Shown: positions 34,945 to 47,823 of the stretch, piece by piece | Layout of the letters: every line of letters starts with the position of its first letter | How positions within the stretch are numbered: position 1 is the first letter of the stretch | Assembly: GCA_029379385.1 (NCBI GenBank) | Contig: CM055618.1 | Span: 9,248,134-9,312,133, forward strand | DNA length: 64,000 bases | Reading direction: 5' to 3' | DNA from: Quillaja saponaria | Lineage: Eukaryota > Streptophyta > Magnoliopsida > Fabales > Quillajaceae | The notes under the pieces: model-generated | What the model was told of the DNA's origin: nothing | What the model saw: only the letters and a program-made list of their open reading frames with translations | Database searches by the model: none | Made by a program: the position numbers and the translations under genes

Positions 34945-35331
34945 AAGGCCCTTAGTAGGTGAGGTGCACCTAGGTGTAGGCTTCAACTGAAGCTCTAGGC
35001 GATTGAAGCACACACGCCTGGGTTGTTACAGCTTATTTTTTTTTTTTTTTTTTTTTCAGGGCCTTCTTTGGTTGGATCTTAATAACATATATATATATAA
35101 TATATATGTTATTAATAGGTGTACAATTTACATTCATACAAACTTTAACATCCTACTTATAAAAACCATAAACCTTATCTTTTCCACACAAAAAAATTAT
35201 CTAGGGTTTGAAATGGCTCATGTCTTTTTCTATAAACTTTAAATCTTTAATACAATATATTTTGTGATATATATATATATTAAGTTTAATCACACATTCT
35301 CACTATCATTATATATATCTTCTCTTAAAAA

Positions 35332-35362
<31 letters not shown>

Positions 35363-35455
35363 TTACTTAAGTGCCCCTAGCTGTGCGTCTAGTACCTAGG
35401 CAATAGAAGCCCTTATTGTCTAGATGCACCTAGAGCTTTTTAAAACATTGGTTGC
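34945..35455. mobile_element. Candidate inverted-repeat element
   Basis: The left part (AGGTGCACCTAGGTGTAGGC) and right part (GTCTAGATGCACCTAGAGC) form an imperfect inverted repeat around AT-rich simple sequence (T run at 35037, TA runs at 35075 and 35325). No target duplication could be fixed. It may be a MITE, but this is weak. Confidence 0.3.
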
Positions 35456-35522
35456 AATTTCAACCAACTTGTGGTTGATAGTCAAGGTCATTAGAAAGTT
35501 ACCGTTTTCTTTGGACATTTTT

Positions 35523-37016
35523 CATAGTCAATCTAACTGATAACATTTCTAAGGTTTTTTTTCTAATTTTTTAGACCAAAATAATATTTACATCGAATAA
35601 TTAATTACATATACAATAAAAAAATTTAATTTAACTTTTAACTCTATTTTAATTTCAAATATTCACACATAAGATAGAATAAATAATTTACAAATATATA
35701 AAAACAAATCAAGTATTTATCGGTGGTGGAGCTTAAAAAGTTATTAGTGTTGTTTTATATTGATCACTATTTAATAAAAATTAATATGTATTCAATATTT
35801 TATTTTATTTTTTCCTTTTCTTTGATGATCAAATTAATTAAACAAGCTTCAACTCCAATGGCAATAATATTTTGATGAATTATTTTCTTTAATCAATAAG
35901 TTGGACGGCCTTTTGATAATTGCTTGTCACAACTTGCAACAAAGAGAAAACAATTTCAGCAATTGGATATTATAAAAGTAAACCACAATGAGAGATCAAC
36001 TTGTGACTGATTGTTTGGCCGTTATCAATTTTCTTAGAAGATAATATAATATATAATGAATGAACGAAGTTTTTTTGGCGAGAAACACGTGTAAGTACCT
36101 ACTACCTTGCCTCTGACATACATGCACGTATATTGAATTATACCAAAATTATTTAAAATGATTATGAGTCTAATTAATTTAATAATATTCATGAGGATAT
36201 TACAAATTGATTAGTGATAGCTTATGTGGATAATACAAACTTTGTGATATAGTTCATCAATCAAGATAAATTGCAATTGATCTAAATAGTAATTATTCTA
36301 ATTAGAAATTGTTAGTTTAATTGATTGAGGTTAGCCATCTAGATTTTTTAGGTGATTGTTGATGATTTTATCCCTCAACTAAAATATCGCGTTGTTGATC
36401 AGTTTAAGGACATGTGATTATTAGATAATTGATTATCAGATGACGCATTCACCTGGAATTGGAGATTTATGAGAATATAAAGAGTTACTTCCTATTATAT
36501 AATCTATACTCAATAAGTCTCCTATAGTCTATAGAAAGGTAAATTATTTTTTTTTATTTTTTATCAAATTGTCATTTATGAAGAATACTTCCATGTACTC
36601 TTAATTTCATTTTTCCCACACGGGATAACATGGAATGCATGTATTGATGGATTTTCCCTAATCTCATTTAAATATCATGATCCAATGATTTCAATATGAA
36701 ATCATTAATTTTTAACTTGATCGGAGATGTGATTAGCTAATTGAGATCAGAGTAAGCTAAAAAATAATAATTTTAAAATTTTGTTAAACATGTAATTAAT
36801 AAATATATCATTTTGTCATAATTCCCATCAACACATCATAAAACTTAATTCACGACAACTGGATTTAGCTGTTCTTACAAAGATAAGATTCATGCTCCCA
36901 GAAGGAAGAGGAAGATTGGCTCACAACTTATTCTTACTAATTATATCCATACTGCACTCATAATACAGAAAGCAACACTTACATGTACAGAAATATATAT
37001 GTTCTTAATTCCGTAT
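35523..37016. repeat. Downstream flank of MLP copy 4
   Basis: From the CAATCTAACTGATAACATTT block onward it matches 2547-3903, but with an extra stretch at about 35975-36130. No gene. Its left edge marks where the insertions at 31367-35522 cut the duplicated unit. Confidence 0.65.
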
Positions 37017-37615
37017 TCATCCTTTGAGATGATGTGCTTCAATATCCTTCATTAGGTTAACGGAGAAGTTCAGATAGTTATTTGGAGTTGGGATCTCCTC
37101 CTTGATTTTCTCATATTCAATACTCACCTTCACCAAGCTGCTACCTTCACCCTTTGGGTTAGCATGAATGACAACCTTCCATGTTTTGAATTCCTGCATC
37201 ACATCTCCTTCCAATCCAATTAAAGTTACCGTCTTGTCTTCATCATTTAAAAACACCTTCTCTTTAATAAACCCTGGACTCCCATCTATTCGATCATTAC
37301 AATCAAGTCAAATAATTAATTACCAAAAAAAAAAAAATTAAGAAATAATCTGCAAATTAAGTTTCAGTCTGTGTTAATTTGTGTGTACGGAAATTAATGA
37401 AAAAATGCAACTGGATTTCGCCATGTACCTAAGTTATATTTCCAAACCTTGATAGAACCCTCTGTCTCCCAATCACCTTCATGAACATGAACAGCTTGTA
37501 TGTTGTTTGGAGAGGCAGTTGAAACATGGTGGGCTTGTTTCGACCAGATGTTGTAAAACTTGTCAGCCGGTACCTTAATTTCCACTTCAGTCTCAACCTT
37601 CCCTTGTAAAGCCAT
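37017..37615 (-). CDS. MLP-like protein (Bet v 1 / major latex protein family), copy 4, intact
   Basis: Exon 1 37615-37429 (187 nt) and exon 2 37285-37017 (269 nt) give 151 residues plus TGA, the same structure as copy 1. It starts MALQGKVETEVEIKVPADKF and contains FYNIWSKQAHHVSTASPNN, HEGDWETEGSIKVWKYN, then GSPGFIKEKVFLNDEDKTV, LIGLEGDVMQEFKTWK and GEGSSLVKVSIEYEKIKEE, ending AHHLKG. The GxGxxx-type glycine-containing loop of the fold is represented by IGLEG and KGEGSS. The TATA box lies at 37651-37658. The gene lies directly downstream of the EamA pseudogene on the same strand. Function: cytosolic small-ligand carrier of the Bet v 1 fold; the ligand is unknown. Copies 1 and 4 differ mainly in exon 2, suggesting separate evolution. 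Confidence 0.9.
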
Positions 37616-39511
37616 TTCTTGATGGATTGATGCATGTGTATATCTAACTATTTATATAGAAATGAAGTCTTGATCGGTGCCCTCACTACTCACTACTCAC
37701 TATTCCTATTAAGTTTTAATTAACTTAGCTTATCCGTATTGATGGGGAATAAAATAGTTTGTTATTTGTATTTTATTTTATATTTTATTATGTAATATTA
37801 GAATTAATCGTTTACTTCGTAGTATTTATAATATCTTTCTATACTTTTATGTTTTAATCCTAACACGTTTTATGTAACCCTTATATAAGGGTTAGTGTGC
37901 ATTTGTTTAATATCTTTTGATAAAACTGAATATTATAGTATAATTTTTCTAACCATTTTCTCTCTCTCTCTCCCTTGCTGTCTCTCAATTTCTTTATTTT
38001 CACCTACTATGCAGCATCACTTATATTCTTAATTATTTCGATAACTAGAATATTGAAATATTTGACCGAACATAGCTACCATTCAAACATGGAATGTTTG
38101 ATGAGAATAATCCTCCTAATTGTTTAAATTGCTTTAGCACCACTAGAACTCAAGGTGAAGTCTCTTACAAAGAGATAGGTAACCAATTAAACTACACCTT
38201 ACGTTCAGCTGGATTATAGGTTTATATTTGACAAAAATGTCAGTAATATCGAGAAGGAGCTCAATACTGAAATTAGCTACTATATTTTGACAAGAGATTA
38301 TTGATTTAGCATTTGAGTAAAATATTAGTTGCCTATGAGTCTATAAAATGAATGTGTACACCCAACTGAAATATATAATAATAATAATATGAATTTATTT
38401 TTCGTTGATCGATTTAGGACTCTTTTGGTGTATTATAAAAGATTGTATAGTATAGAATTATGCAATATTGTATTAAGCTATTTAGTTATACTATTGTCTT
38501 ATCATTTTTTTTTTCTATTGTATAACTTTATACTATAAGGTATAATATAAGAAGGGATCAACATTATAAATCTACACTTCTATGTTATTGCCAAATATTG
38601 TATAAGCCAATAATCTTATATTATTATGTTATCTTTATACAATATAGCAACCTAGCACTTAAAGCTCCAAATTGATGAGCAAAACACTCACATTACACAC
38701 ATCATTCTCTTATTTACAAACGATGTAAAAATTAGATAAACCACTTGAGTACGTCACATATTAATTCCATTGCAATTGTCACTAATTTTAAAAGCCTATA
38801 AGGGCTCTAAATGATATAGTTGTTGATATTACTGTATTTGTTAATTGATTAAGACTCAGTATAATAAGAATCAATATTTAAATCTTGATGATTGATTTCT
38901 GCAAGCTCTAATCTCCTGTAAACCCTCTCCTAATTTCTCTACTATCTCTTGAAAAATAATAATAATAATTCACAAAAGTTTTGAAAGTCATGACCAAATA
39001 TTTCCCCCAACTTGATTTATCATTTTATTATCTGATGTGGCAAAATCCTGACAAGTACGGTAGTAGCTGAATTCTTGAGATTTGTCAAATGTAAATTTTT
39101 TATTAGAATATTCTTATAAAAACAAAAGACCACCTTAAATTTCAGCATAAAAAAGTTGCCAGAATAGGTACCCAGCCAAGCAACGGTACATTGATCAAGG
39201 AAGACAGTGTAAGAACTCTGAACCTCATTAATGTGGCACCTTGTACATCATCAGTATTACCAAATGTAATTGTTACATACAGAAAGAGACCATTACCAGT
39301 TAGAGTTAACATTTTCATTTCCTAAAGATTACATATGTATCTATTCATATATATACATGAAAGGCTCATAGCCTCCCCTCCTCCCGCAGCTGTTCAAAAT
39401 TGGGAGTGATTTACAAATCATTTAGTTACAAGAATTCCTATTAAACTGTGAAGATCTATTCAGGAATGGAGACAAGTGAAGGAAGCAAGAAAATGTTTCA
39501 TGTAACGCTGC
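37616..39511. repeat. MLP copy 4 upstream flank and EamA 3' flank
   Basis: 37616-38880 corresponds to 4503-6000 with indels; it includes a CT-rich stretch near 37962. From 38880 the sequence matches 6000-6215 and then continues into unique 3' flank of the EamA pseudogene. No gene supported. Confidence 0.65.
37651..37658 (-). promoter_or_regulatory. TATA box of MLP copy 4
   Basis: TATATAAA on the minus strand, 36 bases upstream of the ATG, the same spacing as in copy 1. Confidence 0.6.
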
Positions 39512-42500
39512 TTACTTCTTTGGTAAATTGGTTATGTCCTTTCTGGAACTAACAATAACGGGTGAGGCGGAGAAACTACTTTGTTTATCAGCAACTAGTA
39601 GGTTGCCATTTTCTTTACGTTCTTCTGTGTCTTTCAAGGACTTTCTAGGAGATGATGATCCAAATATCTGCACTGTTAAGCTTCCACCTGCATGGACAAC
39701 AAGAACAATTAAAGTTACTTTTATTTTTATTTTTATTTTTTATACCCAAACTGACAGTATTTGAACATTATGATTGAAACTAACTAGTATGTTTCTGCAG
39801 AGCATTAAAATTTTGTAGTTCTGGCTTTGAGATTTGGGTGTGGGATTAAGCAATAACAGTCTTGGGTGCAAATCTTCTGAGGATGTCTCTCGCAGAGTGG
39901 AAAACATTCCCGGAGTATCTATTCTCGTTATTCTATGGACCACTAAACAGAAAAGCGGTAAATTACCATTTGCTTTCAAGAATTAATGAACACTAAGCTC
40001 TGGTTTTATACTAGGATAAAAGGATTACCCTCATATCCACAGCTTGGAGATGTGGGTCTCATATGCAAGAGAGAGGCTGTGTGGAAGCAGCCCTATCAGC
40101 CATGGAAATAACAATGCCCTTTATAATATTTAAATATGCGATTAGCATTTCAAGGCACCATTCTAATAAAGTGCACTAAGCAAAATATAGGGCCATGCTG
40201 AAAGTAAGATTTCCAAGTAAACAGAACCAAACTCAAACCTCGAAACTTACGGCCTAACAATAGCATGCCCTTCGAGAATTCTCCAGTTGAAACAGTTAAA
40301 GTATTAAAATTTCTGGGGTGGAATTCTCAAATATCCAGTACACAAGCCTCATATTAGTTAGTACTCCCACAATGCAAAATTGCAAGTTACCGAAGCCCAT
40401 CAAATTAGTTATTATGTTTTAAATGCAAATCACCTTTGAGAATAATGTATACAAAGAATATTATGTCACCTTCTTAACATTCTACATTGAAGTTGGCTAG
40501 CTTTCTTCATTGTGTATGACCACTGCATGGCTGTGTGTGGACGCCATAGGTCTTATAACCAATTACAGATAGTTTGCACATGCCATAGGTCTTATAAACA
40601 ATTACAGATAGTTTATTGACGTACTAATCCATTAAATCTTGACATTGTCTGAACAATGTTTTTGGTGATATTGAAGGAAGGCAAAAAGATAAAAAAAAAT
40701 ATATTTATTCAGAGTACCAAAGATTTACCTAGCACAAGAGCAGCACCGATCCAACCATTGACACCCCCACCTTTCACCAAGAAGAAACCAAGCAAAACTA
40801 GCACCCCAAACTGGCTCCAACCCATAAATTATGGCAGTTTCTGTGGCAGATACATCACACATTGCAGCCATCTGTGGTAAAATAGTTCGACTCAGAAAAA
40901 TCTCCATAATGGAAATAATGCTTTCTTTCATGATAAGGAAAAAAACAACAAGGGAGATATCGCACTGGAAACCAAATTTGTTCATTTGCTACACTAACTG
41001 GTTTACAAGCCTTAGCTGTAACCTAGACTCCAATAGCCGTGCAAACCACAATATGGGTTAGCGGACCCACAGACAACTGGTACTTTGTTAATATTCAAAT
41101 TCTGAACCGGGGCCCCACAACTAAGGGACGAAAAAGCAAAAAGAGAAACAGGGAAGGACAACAATTATAATTGAAGTATATTACCACAAACAACAGCATT
41201 CCACTACAACATCGACAGTGGCACAACCATTAACAATGATTGATAAAATATATTTTGGAATTTGTTTCACTCTACAATCTAACCAAAAGCCGCCATGTGG
41301 ATCTGTTATTGTGCTGTTTGCTATGTATACAATATGATTATCACATCTAAACTCCATTTAATATGCCTATAGTAATTTCATCTACAAATTGATAATATAT
41401 TAATTCAAGAATGTTAGTTCACTAAATAAGAATGCATGTGAATGCACACAGAGGGTATATATTTAGAGAGGAGGAAAATCGTTAAAATTGTAGATCTAGT
41501 TTTTCCATTATCTCATATACCCTCCTTTGTGATGCCCATTTCCAAGGGCTGCTATAGGATGGAGAAAAATACGTGGGGTAGTTGCAGCAAATATCCTCCA
41601 CTTATGTTGCAGAATATTTGATGGCAGTAGTGATATTTCAGGTAGAGTACGTGTGGGAAAACCGACACAAACATTTAATTATGAAGGTATGAAGTCTAGA
41701 AGCTAATTAATCCTATGCCATGGTCATTCAACCATGACTTTAATCTAGGTAAGAGCAAGTATAATGATGCGTGAAAATCCTCAGAATAACAATGAAAAAT
41801 AAAATTGTTTAATAATAAAACACCAAGATGGAAATATGCAGATAACAAAGTCACTATTTCTTGCTTCCTGCATCAAAAAAGAAAAAAAATAATCATTCAT
41901 TTTAGAGCTTCGCCATGCAAAGGACAAGAACTATCTTTACCTCTACCCATAAGCATAACCCCATTGAGAATACACCTATATAGAGGGCAGGTATCCATGG
42001 GAAAGCAACCATCCAATCCCAAACCATGGTCCATGTCCAAGATGATGGCCAGGATTGGGGAACGTCATCAAGGCAACCACCAAGAAAATACCATAATGTT
42101 GATGACAAAGGAACAACACACACCTGCAACCAAGAATTTAGATATGATCAAACTGCAGAATGATATTAACAGGATGAAACTTTTTCCTAAATTTACACAA
42201 CACATGGACAATAAACTAATCTCATATCCAAGGAGAGGTAGGAAGTTCTCTTTCTTTGTGCTTCTTGAAATATATTCAGTTCTTAACACATGAGCACCAA
42301 AAAACACTGCACTAAAGAAGTTCAAAATATCTCCAACCTGTTGGTACAAAATTCAACGATTTAGAAAGAGAAAATCTTAGCCATCTATCAAGCTCAATAT
42401 TCAGCATGCAAATAGTATTTTCTCTTATAACATCATTATCAAATATATCAAGTTCCAGTGAGATGTAAGTTTGAAGATAACTAATTTACAGTTACACTTG

Positions 42501-45500
42501 GGGGTGATCCACTGGATTCCAGCATTGCAACTCCTACAATGGACATGAGAGCTCCAAACCAGATTCAAGCAGGAACTACTGCTCCTATATACCATCAAGT
42601 AAGGGAACAACAATCACCAGTTAAATTCACCCAAAACATGCCAAAATTGTACCTTCAAGTACATTATAAGAAAGAAGCAATTCCGTCAATAATCATAAAA
42701 TAAAAACTTATCATACAGTCAACGTTGATATAAATGATGCACGCCCAGCATCAGATGTTAGCAGTCCAAGTGCCTGCATAAGGTATCCCAGACTGACCCA
42801 GATGCCCAACTCAATTCCTGTGTTGCGGGTGTGAACATCACCTCATGCGCGCAACACAAATGGGATGAATGGAATTGTGGAACTTACAAACCGCACAACC
42901 GTAAAGATTGCTGGGTCCATAATTGCTTCAACCTCTTTCACAACTGGAATATTACTAGCTAAGACATAAAAATTTCACCAGAATGGAGATCAGACCAAGT
43001 ACCATCAATGCTAAGAGTGGTGGATAATTGTTATGAATTATGACTCAAAGCATCTAATAAAAACCTGCATAACGAGGAATGGAAATTTTAACCCCAAAAT
43101 CATACCGGGATAAGAAATTAGCAATACATTGTCTATGAAGGAAAAGAAAAAGATGGCAGAGGGTAATCCTTTCTCAAGGGAAATTAAATTATGTTTGATT
43201 CACCAAAACCTTAATGATTGATTAACAGAATATTGATATGTTGTATCATGCTGGTGTGTGTATGAGTTATGTGCTAAAGAAATGCAAGAGAAGTATATGA
43301 TAATAAAGGCGCTAAGTTGTCAAGTTAGGTGTATAATCAATTTGGATTCTGGATCAAACATGGATTTGAGTGAGGACAATTTATGTAAAATTTGTCTTCA
43401 GCTCATCAGAACAGCACCCCTCCTAACCAAAGTTCAATTTTTCTTCTGATAATATCCTATACTGAGGAAAGCCTGATGACCAAGTCATTACGCCATTCAT
43501 GAGCATGCTGACCTCCAGAGGACGTGTATACAGCGGGCTATAAATTTTTAATACTCATCTCGTAATAAAATCTATTTCTTATGTAGTAATTGTGTTAAAA
43601 TCTTCCTAAATCAAACACCGATTTTATGAGCATGTGAGGCATAAAGAGGAAAGAAATCTTAGCATGATGAAAACTTACAAGTGCAGGAGTTACTTTTTCT
43701 TTGTCGTTCAGAAACAGCTTCTCCAACTACCCTAAATTCCTACTATGTATTTGCACCATCATCCATTTTCACTTCCCTTCAGTCATCTGCATGAACATTT
43801 GACCATTCTCAAGCCCACCAAGGCACCAACTCAAACAAAGGCATCCTAGCTTTTCACCAGAGTAATAAGTTTTCTTATTTACAATATTTAAATTAGCACA
43901 AAATTGACTACTTTCCATCTAAATAATGCCAATGCCAGTTTCTAAACCCAATTCCATAAGTACAACCTACACTAAGGACTGGAATAGAGAACATAGAGGA
44001 GATCAGAAACCATGCTATCATCTAAAATTATCCCTCCATCTTTCAAACATATAACATCTTTAGATACAGTCAATTTCTGTCACATCTCCCCAGTAAAAAA
44101 TCCCATTCAGCAAGTAAGATACCTCATGGATAGTAACTAGAAAAGCAAAGATAAATAATTCTTCAACTACCAGTGCGACCAGATCCTGCACCTTTCTAAT
44201 CACCATCCTACAGATGACAAGACACTCACTCTAAAACTAACCTTTAATCCAAAGTCCAAACCAACTGGCTAAATATTAGCTAATAAGCAATCAAGCATAA
44301 ATATATTTTAAACTAACTTCGGAAGAGCAAACAAATCTAATTCTCCACTCAGAAACTATCTACCCTTCTATAAGACATCTAAACAGAACAATCATCCTAC
44401 TGAGATGCTCCTCATACAATATTTTTCACATGAACCATGTGACTCCTATCAATCCATATCATAAGAACCACTGCATCCAAGAAAGCATCACAAGCATAGC
44501 TAGGAAAGAGTTGATGCGCTGATAATTAAGCAGCCACTGAATTTCGATTTACCAAGAGCAAATAGTTACATTAGTGCCAGCGCCAAAGAGGATCTTTTCC
44601 TTATATATCTTCAAGTGAAACTGCACTCAGAATGTAAAATGGTCTCTGACTTCCAAGGTTTGATGACAGAAGACACAGCTTACGCAGCTGAATAGGTTGA
44701 AGTTTGATAGTGGAGCTTAATTATTTAGTTTCTAGTCCTTCCAAGTACATTTCAGTTCCTAGCATCGCAATACTCTTCTGATTTCCTAAGACATATGGAT
44801 GAAATTGCACTCAGACAATAAACGGTCCCTGTTTTGCATGTGTTGGTGACAGATGATACAGTCTACACAAGCCAAGAAGTTTGGTTTGACACTTTGACTG
44901 TTGAGATTAATTACTTAGTTTCAGCGTTTTCTACATACATTCTAATCCTAGCACCATAATAATCTCCTGAAATGAGCAATGGAGCTAAAGAGATCAGTGT
45001 TTTTGTAAACTCTTGCCAGTCCAAATTTAGTTCAAATCAAGTATATCAGCCAGTCTTCTAATTTGAGTTAGAATTGCATACATATTACATAAAAAATCCT
45101 AACTTTATCATGCATTCCAGAAGTCCAATAAAATAAAATGGTATACTAAGAGATGGCAAGTTATGACTACAGGTCTACCACACAGCGTATATAAATTGTC
45201 CTGTATATTTCTCAACGTAAAAACAGCCTAGACTACATAATCTCTAGTATCGAAACACAGGAATGAAACGTACAATTGTACAGACATGCAACGCAGATTA
45301 TTTCGAAATTGTATGCAGAGAAAAGCAAAAAGAATTTTAAAATCCAATGCAAGAAATTGAGTAAACATTGATCTAACCATCATTATCCTTCAGAGCAAGC
45401 AATTGAGTAAACATTAATCTCACCAGTATTCTTCTTGAGAGCAACCAATGAAGAATGGAAACAAAATTTTGATACCTAACATTTGAATTTCTTTTATTTC

Positions 45501-46007
45501 TACAATTCATTTGTCTTAATTTGTTCAGATTCCAAACAAAAAGCAACTGAGTGAAATCACATGCTTTCTTACCATAAACAACAGCGATGACATTGAGCAA
45601 AATGATGCTTCTAACTTTTTTAGATGCAAAAAATATCCTCCGCCATAGAGACCGTTTCCCGAACAAGGATTTGAAACTAAGAGCACCTCTTTTATGGGTC
45701 TGGATTTGAGTCGAGGAGGCCAAAGGGACCTCCTTTTTTCATCTTCTCCAAGTTGCTCACTTTTCAAGCCCTCTAATTTGATGGATTTCCTCCTTCTCGA
45801 TCCGGAACCAGGAGTAGTGGGATTATTACTAGAAAAAGAATTGTGCAAAGAGAAAGTTGTGAAACGATGCCGCTTTGTGTATGCTATATGAAATGAATAT
45901 AGAAAAGAAGCATTATATGCAGAAAAACAAGATGGAGGAGAAAGTTTAATTGTGTCATAGTAGCTTGTTCTGCGCCATGACCATCTACAATGAGATTGGG
46001 TAGCCAT
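39512..46007 (-). pseudogene. EamA/DMT-family transporter with plastid-type N-terminus, full-length pseudogene
   Basis: Seven exons recovered by homology on the minus strand: 46007-45573, 42958-42717, about 42618-42485, 42337-about 42220, 42123-41940, 40871-40729, 39687-39512. Exon 1 starts MATQSHCRWSWRRTSYYDTI, Ser/Thr/Arg-rich like a chloroplast transit peptide, and ends WRRIFFASKKVRSIILLNVI. Exon 2 has SNIPVVKEVEAIMDPAIFTV and GIWVSLGYLMQALGLLTSDA. Exon 4 has VGDILNFFSAVFFGAHVLRT. Exon 5 has WTMVWDWMVAFPWIPALY. Exon 6 has ETAIIYGLEPVWGASFAWFL. Exon 7 ends DITNLPKK-stop. Lesions: frameshift near 45688; TGA for an expected Arg at 42843-42845; frameshift plus TGA in exon 3; likely lost acceptor of exon 3 and donor of exon 4; frameshift in a C run in exon 6 (near 40767). 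Intact relatives are membrane transporters with two EamA repeats, about ten helices. Confidence 0.85.
44617..44980. repeat. Diverged tandem duplication in EamA intron 1
   Basis: Two copies with a period of about 184 bases, beginning GAAACTGCACTCAGA (44617) and GAAATTGCACTCAGA (44801) and sharing GACAGA..ACA, TTAATTA.TTAGTTTC and CCTAGCA blocks. The remainder of intron 1 (42959-45572) shows nothing recognisable. Confidence 0.6.
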
Positions 46008-47823
46008 GGCTGGGCCCAGTAGGAGCTCTCTGTTAAGCTTGAAGAAGTAGGTGCGGTTGATTTGTGTGCCTCGTACTCGTGAAGACTAAACAGAGACAAA
46101 GGGGAAAAATCGGTGGGCAGTGGTATTGGTAGTCCCATGACACGGTTTGTTGTGGCCATTCACATGTCAGCACTACAAATTCAATTTGTGACAGCGTCGA
46201 CAAAAGGCGACTCATGTAAAATGTGACAAAAGAAAGATATTTTCTTCACAATTTTGTTGTCTTTTGACCCGATGGAGAAATATTTTTTTATTTGGTTTCC
46301 AATTTCTAATGTGCATTCCATGATTCTACTTAGACAAATCTTTCATCATTTCCTCTTTTCCTTTTTCTTGTTTGCTAATGATTTTCTCTATTTTTATATT
46401 TATATCACATAAAAGAAAGAAGATATTTTTCCTCTCCAAATATATATATATATATATATCTACTAGTATTACAAGTTTTATATTATTTTTTCTTTTTAAT
46501 TAATTACTTAAACATAACTCGGATTTTATTGAAATTATATAAATCTACTTCCATTTTTTTGTTTTTGTTGTATAAAAAAATAAAAAGATAGGTAACATAC
46601 CCTATATATTCCAACAAGAAATATTGTGCCCACATCACTATCATCTTATATCTAGAAGAAATCCCACCATACCTAGGTCAAATTAAAGGTTTCCTTAGAT
46701 TTTATTGAAATTATATAAATCTACTTCTGCTTTTTTTTTTTTTTGATAAAAAAAATGAAAAGGTAGGTAGAGTACCCTCACATTCTGGCAGGGAACATTG
46801 CGCCCACATAACTACCACCCTATATCTGGAAAAACTCCCACCGCACCTATGTCAAGGTAAAGGTTTCGAGCATATCACTACCACCCTATATCTGGAAGAA
46901 GCCCTACAACACCTATGTTAAGCTAAAAATTTCGAGCACATCACTACCATCTTATATCTAAAAGAATTCCTACCGTACCTATGTCAACCTATTATTGGTT
47001 ACTTCTATTTCTAAAACCTACAAACAATTGCTTTCTTGATAGTAACTAAATTTCATTATAGAATAACTAAATTATACACTAAATGTGTCCATAGTTAATT
47101 ACATTTTAAGTTCTTTTTCAAGTTTTATATCATATAGATACAAATATAATTTACCTTTTTAGGAATACTACTAGATTAATCATTAAGTATGTTCTTGTTG
47201 TCGAGGCGTAGCATCCCTCATCATATATGGCGAGTAACTAATTTCCTCATCTTTTGGAATGCTGTGTTTCATTAATTCAAATTTCAAAATACGAGAAAAA
47301 GGCATATGTAGGCTGGGACAAGGACTATGTCCCTTGTCTTTTTTCAAAAAAAATCAAATTGCAACGCGATCTATTTCTCTTTCTGATCTCCTCTCACCTT
47401 CTTTATTTCTCTCTCTATCTCCTCTTAGCTTGGTTGTACCCAACAGTCATGACATTGTCTGCCACCACTATTGCTCAGGCCGCAACACCGATTGTTGTCC
47501 TCACAAACACATTCACTTCCTTCGATTATAATTAATTATCAACCAAAAATCTCAAAACACCTAAATCTTCTAAAATCAACCTAAACATTTATACTAATCC
47601 CTATACTATTCTAAAAGCTAGAAGACCCTTATGGTCTACTACTTTAAAATAGTATAAATTAATTATTTTTAAACTAAATTAAATTAACTAAAACTAATTA
47701 AAAAATTATTTTTTTTCTCTCATAATAACTACCCATTACTTCATTCACTCACAAAACAACTACAACTTCTTCATCTTTTATCTCTTAATAACTAACCACT
47801 TTCACTCACACACTAACTCAAGA
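46008..47823. other. Upstream region of EamA pseudogene; no gene
   Basis: The first about 200 bases hold an upstream open frame that overlaps the EamA start in another frame and looks like leader sequence. Further right are TA-rich simple repeats (46440) and a minisatellite (46628-46990). The remainder has no supported feature. Confidence 0.5.
46628..46990. repeat. Minisatellite-like repeat
   Basis: Four copies of a unit built on CACATCACTACCATCTTATA followed by a CCCACC.CACCTATGTCA block. Starts are near 46628, 46800, 46868 and 46935; the last three are spaced about 67 bases. A related single block occurs in the MLP downstream flank near 2217, 14320 and 23548. The larger segment 46530-46700 is also duplicated at 46705-46860. 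Confidence 0.6.

Noticed and set aside
41805..42293. 162-codon open frame on +
   Set aside because: It runs antisense over EamA exons 4 and 5, whose minus-strand reading matches the transporter family; the + frame has no recognisable domain.
45884..46159. Upstream ATG that would extend the EamA protein
   Set aside because: It is in another frame than the exon 1 start at 46007 and its translation has no similarity to the family.
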